Part shown: piece by piece, positions 7,905 to 15,524 of the stretch
Numbering within the stretch: position 1 is the first letter of the stretch
How the letters are laid out: each line of letters begins with the position of its first letter
Assembly: GCA_018676385.1 (NCBI GenBank)
Contig: JABHEX010000132.1
Coordinates: 1-32,103 of the forward strand
Length of the DNA stretch: 32,103 nt
Direction of reading: 5' to 3'
DNA from: Akkermansiaceae bacterium
GTDB taxonomy: Bacteria; Verrucomicrobiota; Verrucomicrobiia; Verrucomicrobiales; Akkermansiaceae
Notes under the pieces: model-generated
Databases searched by the model: none
Seen by the model: the letters and a program-made list of their open reading frames with translations, nothing else
What the model was told of the DNA's origin: nothing
Program-made: the position numbers and the translations under genes

Positions 7905-8351
7905 ATGGAACTCGATATAAAAATGCTCTGGTTTATTGCAGGACTTGCGATGATCCTTTTGGAATTTGTAGCTCCTGGTGTAATAATCATATTCTTTGGT
8001 ATAGGTGCTTGGGTAGTCGCCATGGGAATGTGGATCGGGATGATTGACTCTGTCCCCGCACAGTGCCTTACGTTTGCCATTTCTTCGCTATTGCTTCTCT
8101 TTACCCTACGCCGCTACATGACAACTTGGTTCGTGGGGGGATCCTCTCACGGTGGTGCTAGTATCGAAGACGAATTTATCGGAAAGACCGTACGTATTGT
8201 TCACTCCATTGGCGGTGGTCAGAATACAGGAAAAGTAGAATACAAGGGCGCTGAATGGAATGCCCGATGTGAGCACGAGCTACCACTCGGGTGTTATGCC
8301 ACTGTGATCAAACGCGAGGGGCTGGAGCTTATCGTTAAACTTAAGAAGTAG
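7905..8351 (+). CDS. NfeD-like membrane protein (short, NfeD1b type)
   Basis: 148 aa from the ATG at 7905; a TTG two codons earlier is less likely. Two to three hydrophobic helices cover about residues 5-65 (MLWFIAGLAMILLEFV, PGVIIIFFGIGAWVVAMGMW and the segment before LLLLFTLRR). A C-terminal soluble OB-fold domain of about 70 residues follows (EFIGKTVRIVHSI...GKVEYKGAEWNAR...LIVKLKK), ending in the conserved 'G.....W.A' signature. This is the short NfeD type without the ClpP-like serine protease domain, and it is typically encoded beside an SPFH protein, as here (54 bases upstream). Together such pairs are thought to organise membrane microdomains or quality control; the role is known only broadly. 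Confidence 0.88.
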   Translation: MELDIKMLWFIAGLAMILLEFVAPGVIIIFFGIGAWVVAMGMWIGMIDSVPAQCLTFAISSLLLLFTLRRYMTTWFVGGSSHGGASIEDEFIGKTVRIVHSIGGGQNTGKVEYKGAEWNARCEHELPLGCYATVIKREGLELIVKLKK

Positions 8352-8405
8352 CCCAACTAGAGCCTATTAAATTATTTATTACCCCAACAACAAACAACTA
8401 TAACC

Positions 8406-9323
8406 ATGGAATATATTGTATCAATCGGACTTGTTATACTCGTCGTAGTCACACTAGTAAAAACGGCGCGTATTGTTCCTCAGCGCCAAGCGTTCGTCAT
8501 CGAGCGATTGGGAAAGTATAGCCGCACGCTTAGTGCTGGGTTTCACGTCCTCTTCCCATTTATTGACCGTGTCGCCTATAAGCACTCGCTGAAGGAAGTC
8601 GCGATTGATGTGCCATCCCAAATGTGTATCACTAAGGATAACATCGCCATCGAGATTGATGGTGTGCTCTACATGCAGGTGTTGGACGCTAAAAAAGCAT
8701 CCTACGGAATTGAGAACTACCACTTTGCCTCAGCACAGTTGGCGCAAACCACGCTAAGATCTGAAATCGGTAAGCTTGAGTTGGATAAAACTTTCGAAGA
8801 GCGAGATGCTATTAATGCTAACATCATTAATGCTCTAGATAAAGCATCGGAGCCATGGGGCCTAAAAATCACGCGCTATGAGATAGCGAACATAACGCCA
8901 CCAAAGTCGGTGCAGGATGCCCTCGAAAAACAGATGCGTGCTGAGCGTGAACGTCGTTCCCAGATTGCCCTATCCGAGGGTGAGCGTGAGGCAGCGATCA
9001 ACGTGGCGGAAGGTCACAAGCAACAGGTCATAAAGGAGTCTGAGGCTCAGAAGCTCCGCCAGATTAATGAGGCCGAGGGTAAGGCCCAAGAGATTACCTT
9101 GCTCGCCGGCGCAACAGCCGAGGGCATTCGAAACATTGCCTCAGCTATTAACGAGCCAGGTGGATCCGATGCTGTGAATCTTCGTATTGCTGAGCAGTAT
9201 GTGAGAGAGTTTGGTAACCTTGCCAAGGAAACCAATACCATGATCTTACCCAGTAACCTCGCCGATATTGGTGGCACGGTCGCCTCTCTTGGAAAGGTAT
9301 TAAGTCAGACAAAAGTCGCCTGA
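8406..9323 (+). CDS. SPFH/Band 7 family protein (stomatin/paraslipin, QmcA-like)
   Basis: 305 aa. A single N-terminal membrane anchor (about residues 3-20, IVSIGLVILVVVTLV) is followed directly by the SPFH domain: VPQRQAFVIERLGKYSRTL, GFHVLFPFIDRV, DVPSQMCITKDNI and the stomatin-type LRSEIGKLELDKTFEERD. A long Glu/Ala/Gln-rich coiled coil then spans about residues 180-245 (QMRAERERRSQIALSEGERE and following). The C-terminal part (LPSNLADIGGTVASLG) fits bacterial paraslipin/QmcA. Such proteins form large membrane-bound oligomers and often partner with NfeD proteins, which explains the neighbour at 7905. A strong terminator follows, closing the operon. Confidence 0.93.
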   Translation: MEYIVSIGLVILVVVTLVKTARIVPQRQAFVIERLGKYSRTLSAGFHVLFPFIDRVAYKHSLKEVAIDVPSQMCITKDNIAIEIDGVLYMQVLDAKKASYGIENYHFASAQLAQTTLRSEIGKLELDKTFEERDAINANIINALDKASEPWGLKITRYEIANITPPKSVQDALEKQMRAERERRSQIALSEGEREAAINVAEGHKQQVIKESEAQKLRQINEAEGKAQEITLLAGATAEGIRNIASAINEPGGSDAVNLRIAEQYVREFGNLAKETNTMILPSNLADIGGTVASLGKVLSQTKVA

Positions 9324-9367
9324 TGTGACGCTACAATTTTACCTGCGATTAATATGTAGGTTTAATG

Positions 9368-9407
9368 AACGGCAGGGTGTTGTGTGTTTTCGCCCTGTCG
9401 TTTTTTT
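9368..9407 (+). terminator. Rho-independent terminator after the SPFH gene
   Basis: ACGGCAGGG (9369-9377) pairs with CCCTGTCGT (9393-9401) with one G-U, leaving a 15-base loop, and is followed by seven Ts from 9401. The shape is canonical for the plus strand and ends the nfeD-SPFH unit. Confidence 0.82.
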
Positions 9408-9444
9408 GTCGCAGCGAACGGCACTATCGTCTTTGATGTAGTGC

Positions 9445-10044
9445 ATGACCGAGAAAAAAATGGATTGGGATGCACGTTATTTGACAGGTGACACGCCGTG
9501 GGAAAAGGGTGCTTCAGCTCCTGCGCTAACACATCTCGTTCGAGAGGGGGTATTCCCCGTGAAAGGCACGATACTTGTTCCGGGCTGTGGCACTGGTCAT
9601 GATGTCGCTTATTTAGCAAATGCAGGATTCGAAACCCATGGATTGGATGTCTCACAGATAGCTATTGATCGCGCACAAAAAACTAATGCTGTTGAGCGTG
9701 CTAGTTATTTACATGGTGACTTATTCGATTTGGAGTTGAACATAAAAAGCACTTATGATGCAATTTGGGAACACACATGCTACTGTGCTATTCATCCATC
9801 TCATCGCAGTGATTATATCGATTCAGTAAGCCGCTTGCTTCGTCCTGAAGGAATATTTGTGGGGTTGTTTTTTACTAACACCCAGATGCCAATAGGAGAG
9901 GGGCCACCGTATGAAACGAGCCGTGGAGATGTCATAGAGATGTTTTCACCAAACTTCACATTGATTATGGAGCAAAAGCCACAGGCGTATTATCCAGGGC
10001 GTGAGGGCAGGGAGTGGCTCATGATTTGGCGTCGTAAAGCATAA
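9445..10044 (+). CDS. SAM-dependent methyltransferase, thiopurine S-methyltransferase (TPMT) family
   Basis: 199 aa, the usual size for this family. It opens with DWDARYLTGDTPWEKGASAP, the WxxRY..GxTPWd/eKG.aaP pattern typical of bacterial TPMT-like enzymes. The SAM-binding motif I is LVPGCGTGHDVAYLA; 'GLDVSQIAIDRAQ' supplies the acidic residue for the ribose, and DLFDLEL is motif II. 'IWEHTCYCAIHP' is the family's Asp/Glu-H-x-x-Y/F-C-A segment. Members methylate thiols, selenium or tellurium compounds or halides; the substrate here is not determinable. It is probably the first gene of a run with the two lipoproteins that follow, 49 bases apart. Confidence 0.88.
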   Translation: MTEKKMDWDARYLTGDTPWEKGASAPALTHLVREGVFPVKGTILVPGCGTGHDVAYLANAGFETHGLDVSQIAIDRAQKTNAVERASYLHGDLFDLELNIKSTYDAIWEHTCYCAIHPSHRSDYIDSVSRLLRPEGIFVGLFFTNTQMPIGEGPPYETSRGDVIEMFSPNFTLIMEQKPQAYYPGREGREWLMIWRRKA

Positions 10045-10093
10045 TCGATTATTGTATTACATCAGCAGACCATTTAATTTATTCTCTTCTAAC

Positions 10094-10846
10094 ATGTTTC
10101 GTTTCTATTATGTTTGCCTGTTGATCCCGCTGCTGATGAGCTGCCATCCGATGGGAACACCATGTCACATAGGTGCGCCACGGTGGGTGATCCCCACAAA
10201 AGCTGAACGACAGTACCATAATGTGCCAGAAAAAGACCGAGCTCGATTTCAACTAGTGGCAACGCATTCCAAGTATAGCAAAGATTCTAACTATTTACTT
10301 GATATAATTAAAGAGGGGGATGTGTTTGCGTTCCGGATGACGCGCCGTGAAAAAAAAGATACTTTACTCAAAGGCAGTATACGCTCACTGGGTTATTTTA
10401 TGATGAAATACGCGCACCTAGCTATCGCTGTGCGCGATGAAAATAATCCTGATCAACTTAGGCTTTATACAAGTGAGGCGTTTCGAGGCCCAAATTTAAT
10501 AGATGAGCTGGGTGTAATAACAAACTATTCGTTTGATGTATACCGTCTCGATAAATCCGATCGTCTCAACATGCACCGCTTACGTGAATTCGCATTTATC
10601 TCGGCAAATAAAACTAACAAGTGGTTTGGTTATAACTTTCTGGGAATGTTGGGTATCTGGAGTAATATGTTGGAACCAGTAAGCATATCGGATATTGGGG
10701 ATGATTATATCTGTTCTACTTCGGTCGCGGCGGCATTGCATTATGCAGGACTTGATCTGGCTAACGTACGTTGCTGTGAAGTATTTAACCTGATTAGTCC
10801 GTGGCTTATTATAAGCAGCCAAGGTCGTCTCTATAAGCCGGAGTAG
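10094..10846 (+). CDS. YiiX-like permuted papain (NlpC/P60 superfamily) lipoprotein
   Basis: 250 aa from the ATG at 10094; an upstream TTG at 10052 is in frame but would bury the signal peptide. MFRFYYVCLLIPLLMSC is a lipoprotein signal with lipid-carrying Cys17. The mature part fits the circularly permuted papain-like fold of the YiiX/Peptidase_C92 group (PF05708): IKEGDVFAF strand, then His108 in KYAHLAIAV, then catalytic Cys207 in YICSTSVAAAL. The His-before-Cys order is the permuted one. Eukaryotic relatives (LRAT, H-rev107) handle acyl lipids, and bacterial members are suspected amidases or acyltransferases. Directly downstream (17 bases) lies a phospholipase D-type lipoprotein, so an envelope lipid role is the best guess. 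Confidence 0.78.
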   Translation: MFRFYYVCLLIPLLMSCHPMGTPCHIGAPRWVIPTKAERQYHNVPEKDRARFQLVATHSKYSKDSNYLLDIIKEGDVFAFRMTRREKKDTLLKGSIRSLGYFMMKYAHLAIAVRDENNPDQLRLYTSEAFRGPNLIDELGVITNYSFDVYRLDKSDRLNMHRLREFAFISANKTNKWFGYNFLGMLGIWSNMLEPVSISDIGDDYICSTSVAAALHYAGLDLANVRCCEVFNLISPWLIISSQGRLYKPE

Positions 10847-10863
10847 GCGAAGTTTCTGTTAGA

Positions 10864-12426
10864 ATGAAAATGATTTGTTATGCTTGGATAATGTTAGCTG
10901 TTCTGTGTATGGTTAGCTGTCATACCCTTCCCGATCCAGTTGAGAAGGTGGAGCATCAATGTCTGCCATCATTGAAAACAGGCAAGCTAGCTTACGCTGC
11001 AAAAAAAATTCATAGCCGTGCTGGGGGATCAACTACTTCTGCAGTTCCGCTGATGTCGAACAAGGAGGCTCTGGAGAGCCGTTTGGCATTAATAGATAGC
11101 GCCCAGCGCTCGTTAGAAATTCAGATTTTTATCTGGATGAACGACTACACAGGCAAACTAATCATGGAACGTGTGTTGATGGCCGCCGACCGGGGCGTAA
11201 AAGTGAGGCTATTGATAGATGATTTACTATTGGGTATTTCCTACACGGACAGCGAGCTCGCGGCCATCGCATCTCATCCGAATGTTGGCTTGCGCTTGTA
11301 TAATCCGAACAAACTGCGCGATAGGATATTACCACGAACCTTAGACTTAGTTTTAAATACTAAGCGCTGTAATCAGCGGATGCATAACAAGAGTATCGTA
11401 GCGGACGGGCTTCTTGCAATTCTTACAGGAAGAAATATTGGAGATCACTATTTTGGCTATGGGCAGGGTTATAACATGGTAGATTTTGGTGCTATGTTTG
11501 CGGGGCCAATAGTAACAGACATAAAAAAAGGGTTTAATCGTTATTGGAACAGTGATCCTGCATATGATGCACGTGCATTCATACGCGATGGTAAAAGTTT
11601 GTCGTTAGATAAATTTCGTAGCGTATCTAGACTAGAAATATTACGTGCTGAAACCGCTCCAAATCATCAAATCTCTATAACACCACAAGATTGGAGTCGA
11701 TGGTTCTCAGATACGGCCAAGCGAGCTCATGGTGGCGGTGCCGTTTACTTGGAAGATGCGCCAGAGAACCCAAGTTACAGCCGACCAGTTATAAAAGAAA
11801 TACTCAGACAGTGTGAAAGTAGCTGTAAAGAGATTTATATGGTTACTCCATATCTTGTGCCGGATGAGCGTATGATGGCGATGTTGAGTAAAGTGCGCGC
11901 GCGCGGAGTGCGTGTGGTTTTACTAGTGCCAACGGTTTCCTCCAATAATCACCTCATAGTGCATAATCAGTATCAGAAGTATCGTAAGATCTTACTGCGA
12001 ATGGGGGTCGAAATATACGAGTTTAAGCACCGTCCCAGTAGTAACATGAAATACTATATTAACGAAGGGGCGAGCTCTACCCGCAAGGTGGGTTTGCACG
12101 TAAAGCTCGTATTGATCGATTCGAGTATTACTTATATGGGAAGTATGAACTTTGATGGTAGGGCTATGTTTGTGAACACTGAGGGAGGAGCTACCGTGCG
12201 TTCAAAAGCCCTAGCTTTAGAACTCAAAAAATGGGTCAACTTACTTTGCACTCCTGAGAATTCATGGCGTCTAAGTCTGACGAAAAATGGGAGTATTAGA
12301 TGGTTGGCGGGTGAGGAAATCCGCAAGAGCGAGCCGTCGCTTGATTTCTTGCAGGGCACTCTAGAGTTTATATTCAGGCCGTTTAGCTTCAGGCATGAAA
12401 TCTTTCCTGATAGACGTAAGCATTAG
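10864..12426 (+). CDS. phospholipase D-like lipoprotein, ClsC/YmdC-type cardiolipin synthase homologue
   Basis: 520 aa. The N-terminus MKMICYAWIMLAVLCMVSC is a lipoprotein signal with Cys19. Two HxKx4D motifs are complete: H174-K176-D181 in QRMHNKSIVAD, followed by GRNIGD, and H412-K414-D419 in LHVKLVLID, followed by GSMNFD. The segment DRGVKVRLLIDD and the 'RLYNPNKLRDRIL' stretch match E. coli YmdC (ClsC), which makes cardiolipin from phosphatidylglycerol and phosphatidylethanolamine with help from YmdB. I would call it a cardiolipin synthase-like or other phosphatidyl transferase or hydrolase on the outer envelope. No YmdB homologue is seen; the YiiX-like lipoprotein 17 bases upstream may be its partner. 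Confidence 0.88.
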   Translation: MKMICYAWIMLAVLCMVSCHTLPDPVEKVEHQCLPSLKTGKLAYAAKKIHSRAGGSTTSAVPLMSNKEALESRLALIDSAQRSLEIQIFIWMNDYTGKLIMERVLMAADRGVKVRLLIDDLLLGISYTDSELAAIASHPNVGLRLYNPNKLRDRILPRTLDLVLNTKRCNQRMHNKSIVADGLLAILTGRNIGDHYFGYGQGYNMVDFGAMFAGPIVTDIKKGFNRYWNSDPAYDARAFIRDGKSLSLDKFRSVSRLEILRAETAPNHQISITPQDWSRWFSDTAKRAHGGGAVYLEDAPENPSYSRPVIKEILRQCESSCKEIYMVTPYLVPDERMMAMLSKVRARGVRVVLLVPTVSSNNHLIVHNQYQKYRKILLRMGVEIYEFKHRPSSNMKYYINEGASSTRKVGLHVKLVLIDSSITYMGSMNFDGRAMFVNTEGGATVRSKALALELKKWVNLLCTPENSWRLSLTKNGSIRWLAGEEIRKSEPSLDFLQGTLEFIFRPFSFRHEIFPDRRKH

Positions 12427-12527
12427 GTGATCATGGCATATTAGATGCAGTGTAGATCTGCACCATAAAAAGCTAAATACAACTCTAGAGAAGGAGCTAG
12501 AGGCCTTATTGAAAGACTGAATTTTTA

Positions 12528-13688
12528 TTATGAGTGAGCTTTTTTAAGCCCCATAATTTTCATGATCAAGAATGTAATGCCAAGGCCTGCCAGAATGAGC
12601 AGAGGAATACCAATCAGAGGACGGTAGAAAACCCAAGCTACCGCTATAGTTATTAGAGACAGAGGAGCTGATAACAAAAATGAAACTATGCCTGTGCCGA
12701 TACCGACGATACTGCCAGCAATAGGTAACACATCAGCAACAACAGCGAGTGGGGCTGAGATCAACTTGAACCCGCAAAACATTAAGAAAAATCCAAGTAT
12801 GCGTATGCCCCATGTTAATAATTTGTTATTATTCTGGGCACTATTGAACATGGATTGAGCGGTATGAGTGCCTACCGTGAGTGTGTTAATAGTAGTGCCC
12901 GAATCACCCGTGAATGGGCTAAAAGAATTGCCATTTTGTTGCGCAAGGATACTCACATCGGTTGGCATAGCGGACATGAATGTGATTTTCAGGTCACCGA
13001 TGGCAGGAGATGCTTCATCTTCTCCTAAATAAAATTGTCCATCGGTGTATTTAACCTCACGACCAGCGATAGGCTCTATTTCATTCTCTGGTTTGCTTAC
13101 GTGGAGAGAAGTGTAATTATCGATTTGTGAGATTAAGTGTGTGCTCAGCGTATATTCACCAACGGTGATTGGCGATGCAGCCCACGAAAGTGAACCAATT
13201 GCGACTGCAGGATTTTCGTGGCCTTTGGTTTTCTTAAATTTCCCCGAGTCGATACGCCCAGAAGCCCATACTTTTTTATAAGTATAAGTGGTGGTTTTTT
13301 TCTCCTTACCACCGATCTCTTTCTTTGTGGAGGTCTTGGTATTTTCTTTCCACTGATACATTTTCACCACACGTTTTAGCTTCAGAGCCTCGGCACTAAC
13401 TTGAAATTTTTCGTCACGGAGTGTTCCTTTGGATGTTGCTTTACCAGTAATGTGGACGAGCTTGCCTTCATTATTGCTGTTTAGGGTAGCTGCATTGGCG
13501 GATACGCATTCTTTTGCCCCTTGATCTAAATCCTTACGAGTTTTAACAGCCCTGCCTTCATTCCAAAATAAAACAGGGAAGGCGAGGATCACCATGATCA
13601 AGCCTATGAGTATGCCCTTGATTGAATTTCCAATGCGACTGAACCAACCTGTGGTAACTGTTTCAATGTAAGAATCTGACATGGCCAT
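12528..13688 (-). CDS. TMEM43 family membrane protein
   Basis: 386 aa. One transmembrane helix lies near the N-terminus (about residues 24-42, GILIGLIMVILAFPVLFW), followed at once by NEGRAV, the hallmark 'WNEGR' of the TMEM43/LUMA family (PF07787). A large extracytoplasmic region of about 230 residues follows; its central part resembles the family's 'ITG.....L.D..F......L.L.R..EMYQW.E' pattern (LRDEKFQVSAEALKLKRVVK, then MYQWKENT). Three or four C-terminal helices end the protein (GFFLMFCGFKLISAPLAV to LLILAGLGITFLIM). Human TMEM43 is an inner-nuclear-membrane protein; bacterial members are of unknown function. A second ATG at 13682 is possible. Confidence 0.88.
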   Translation of the reverse strand: MAMSDSYIETVTTGWFSRIGNSIKGILIGLIMVILAFPVLFWNEGRAVKTRKDLDQGAKECVSANAATLNSNNEGKLVHITGKATSKGTLRDEKFQVSAEALKLKRVVKMYQWKENTKTSTKKEIGGKEKKTTTYTYKKVWASGRIDSGKFKKTKGHENPAVAIGSLSWAASPITVGEYTLSTHLISQIDNYTSLHVSKPENEIEPIAGREVKYTDGQFYLGEDEASPAIGDLKITFMSAMPTDVSILAQQNGNSFSPFTGDSGTTINTLTVGTHTAQSMFNSAQNNNKLLTWGIRILGFFLMFCGFKLISAPLAVVADVLPIAGSIVGIGTGIVSFLLSAPLSLITIAVAWVFYRPLIGIPLLILAGLGITFLIMKIMGLKKAHS

Positions 13689-13729
13689 ATATCTAGCAGA
13701 TTTTGCCCGCCAGTAAATAGTAAAAGAGC

Positions 13730-14320
13730 TCAGAGCTTGCTAAAGACGGCTATATGTCTGTCCACAGATTTTCCTTTTGCGTCTGACAATATTCTGGAAT
13801 CTGGGTTGCGTATGTTTGTGACCAATTTGGCACCGAGTGATTGGATGGCCTCGAGCGCCTGATTGTGTTCGCGATCGAAGTAGGATGTGATGACCATCAT
13901 GCCATCTTCATCAAGCCGGTGTAGTGCCTGATCGTATATTTCTTTCCAAGTGGTGTCACCATTCCAATAATTTTGATGTCGCATAAATACCACGTCAAAG
14001 TCATCGGGAAGTTGTTTTAGTGTGCTGAGCTTAGTGCCATTTTGAACGTGAAACTCTGCTTCTGCATTATCTGGAAGGAGTTTTTTCCATCGTTCTCGAG
14101 CAATATCCAGTTCCCTATCCCTGATATCCATACCTGAGATCTGGATGCCGTTTTTTCCAAATACATCTGCGAGCACTCTTGTTTCATCGGCTCTGCCACA
14201 GGCGAGGTTCAGCAGGCTGACAGGCTGATTACCTATTCCATTTCCAATAGCTTGGGATAGCAGGTGTCTAAGCTGCTGCATGTCCTTGTTGGTGTGTGTA
14301 TTGCGGAATGTTTCGGGCAC
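13730..14320 (-). CDS. class I SAM-dependent methyltransferase-like protein
   Basis: 196 aa from a GTG at 14320, just after an in-frame TAG; an ATG at 14281 is the alternative start. Motif I is VSLLNLACGRADETRVLA (G-rich loop reduced to ACGRAD), with ISGMDIRDRELDIARERW supplying the acidic residue for the SAM ribose, and FHVQNGTKL and DVVFMRHQNYW as motifs II/III. This is the Methyltransf_11/25 type fold. The 'MRHQNYWN' stretch in place of the usual 'NPP' or 'DPP' means the target is not predictable. It lies upstream of the TMEM43-like gene on the same strand, 41 bases apart, so the two may be cotranscribed. Confidence 0.75.
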   Translation of the reverse strand: MPETFRNTHTNKDMQQLRHLLSQAIGNGIGNQPVSLLNLACGRADETRVLADVFGKNGIQISGMDIRDRELDIARERWKKLLPDNAEAEFHVQNGTKLSTLKQLPDDFDVVFMRHQNYWNGDTTWKEIYDQALHRLDEDGMMVITSYFDREHNQALEAIQSLGAKLVTNIRNPDSRILSDAKGKSVDRHIAVFSKL

Positions 14321-14409
14321 GGACGAGACCTAAGCACACAGGTGTTTTTATCCCAAGGTAAAATAAAAAATGTCTCGCCACCTTGAGGAATTAAATGCAT
14401 CAGTAGACC

Positions 14410-15189
14410 ATGTATATAACTCAGATTCTTGTTACAATATTCGTCTTAGCCGTTTCACACACGGCTTGTAATGCTGACCACCATAAAAAGGGTGAAAGCA
14501 AACCAGGAGAGGACGAAGAGTGGATCCAACTTTTTAATGGTAAGAACCTTGATGGCTGGACACCCAAATTCAAAGGGCACGATGCCGGTGTGAATTATAA
14601 GAGTACATTTGTAGTGGAAAATGGGATGCTGCGCGTTAAATATGACAAGTATGAAAAATGGGACGGAGTCTTTGGGCATCTGTTCTATAAGTCGGAATTT
14701 TCCCACTATATTTTACGCTGCGAGTACCGCTTTATTGGTGACCAACTGAAGGGAGGACCCGGATGGGCAACAAGAAATAACGGATTCATGGTTCATGGTC
14801 AGTCACTTGCAACGATGGGAAAAAACCAGAGTTTTCCGACTTCAATCGAAGTTCAATTACTCGGGGGGACACCAAATGGTAAAGAAAAACGCTCCACAAT
14901 GAATCTTTGCACGCCAGGGACCCATGTGGTGCTTGATGATAAACTGGATAAGCGGCACTGTATCAGCTCTAATGGACCAACATTCTATGGTGAACAATGG
15001 GTGAGTGTAGAGATCGAGGTGCGTGGTAGTGAGTTAATTAAGCACAAGGTGAATGGCAAGGTGGTTATGCAATACAAGGCTCCCCAATTGAATGACGGAA
15101 CTTTGTTAGAAAAAGGAACTATATCCATTCAGGCTGAAACGCATCCGATAGATTTTCGTAAAATTGAGGTAAAGGTACTAAAAAAATAA
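14410..15189 (+). CDS. secreted DUF1080 protein (3-keto-disaccharide hydrolase / glucanase-like fold)
   Basis: 259 aa. A signal peptide covers about residues 1-20; the Cys20 after HTA is a weak lipobox because His sits where Leu or Val is usual. The mature protein begins with the DUF1080 (PF06439) signature WIQLFNGKNLDGWTPK, then concanavalin-like beta strands: SHYILRCEYRFIG, GWATRNNGFMVHGQS and SIEVQLLGG. It ends with the family's 'G.I.iQ.Et.pi.FR.IEV' strand (ISIQAETHPIDFRKIEV). The family is hugely expanded in Planctomycetes and Verrucomicrobia, and some members hydrolyse 3-keto-disaccharides. A polysaccharide or glycoside substrate outside the cytoplasm is likely; the exact one is unknown. 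Confidence 0.9.
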   Translation: MYITQILVTIFVLAVSHTACNADHHKKGESKPGEDEEWIQLFNGKNLDGWTPKFKGHDAGVNYKSTFVVENGMLRVKYDKYEKWDGVFGHLFYKSEFSHYILRCEYRFIGDQLKGGPGWATRNNGFMVHGQSLATMGKNQSFPTSIEVQLLGGTPNGKEKRSTMNLCTPGTHVVLDDKLDKRHCISSNGPTFYGEQWVSVEIEVRGSELIKHKVNGKVVMQYKAPQLNDGTLLEKGTISIQAETHPIDFRKIEVKVLKK

Positions 15190-15524
15190 CTATTACGAAG
15201 TAAGATACGCAGAAGCGGAGCAAACTAATACCGCTGTGGCGTTACTTTCCTAATCTGCGTATGAATTGCCGAGCAAAGCGATATGGGATGAGGTCAAAAA
15301 TTTGTAAGGCAGTAATGGGTCACGATTTGGGAAGCACAATCAGCTTGAACTAGGTAGAAACCAGACAGGTGGCAATGATCGCGTTACCGATTTTGGCAAT
15401 GTAATTCAGCTCGATCCGATGTTACCAAACGAACAAAAGTACAATTCCGCACAGATCGGATCATGGATGATCCCCGTGAAATGATGAGGCAAGCGGGCCA
15501 ATAATCTGAGACATAAACGGCTGT
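15190..15524. other. gene-poor stretch with a short orphan reading frame
   Basis: No convincing gene. One plus-strand frame stays open from about 15308 to the TGA at 15482-15484 (roughly 58 codons) with plausible protein-like composition (e.g. LDPMLPNEQKYNSAQIGSWM). It begins right after a stop and has an ATG only halfway through, so it looks like the tail of a decayed gene rather than a live one. No promoter, terminator or repeat stands out. Confidence 0.35.

Noticed and set aside
12427..12527. Short inverted repeats TGCAG/CTGCA and CTCTAG/CTAGAG between convergent genes
   Set aside because: Arms of 5-6 bp without T-runs are too weak to call terminators, though the location would suit one.
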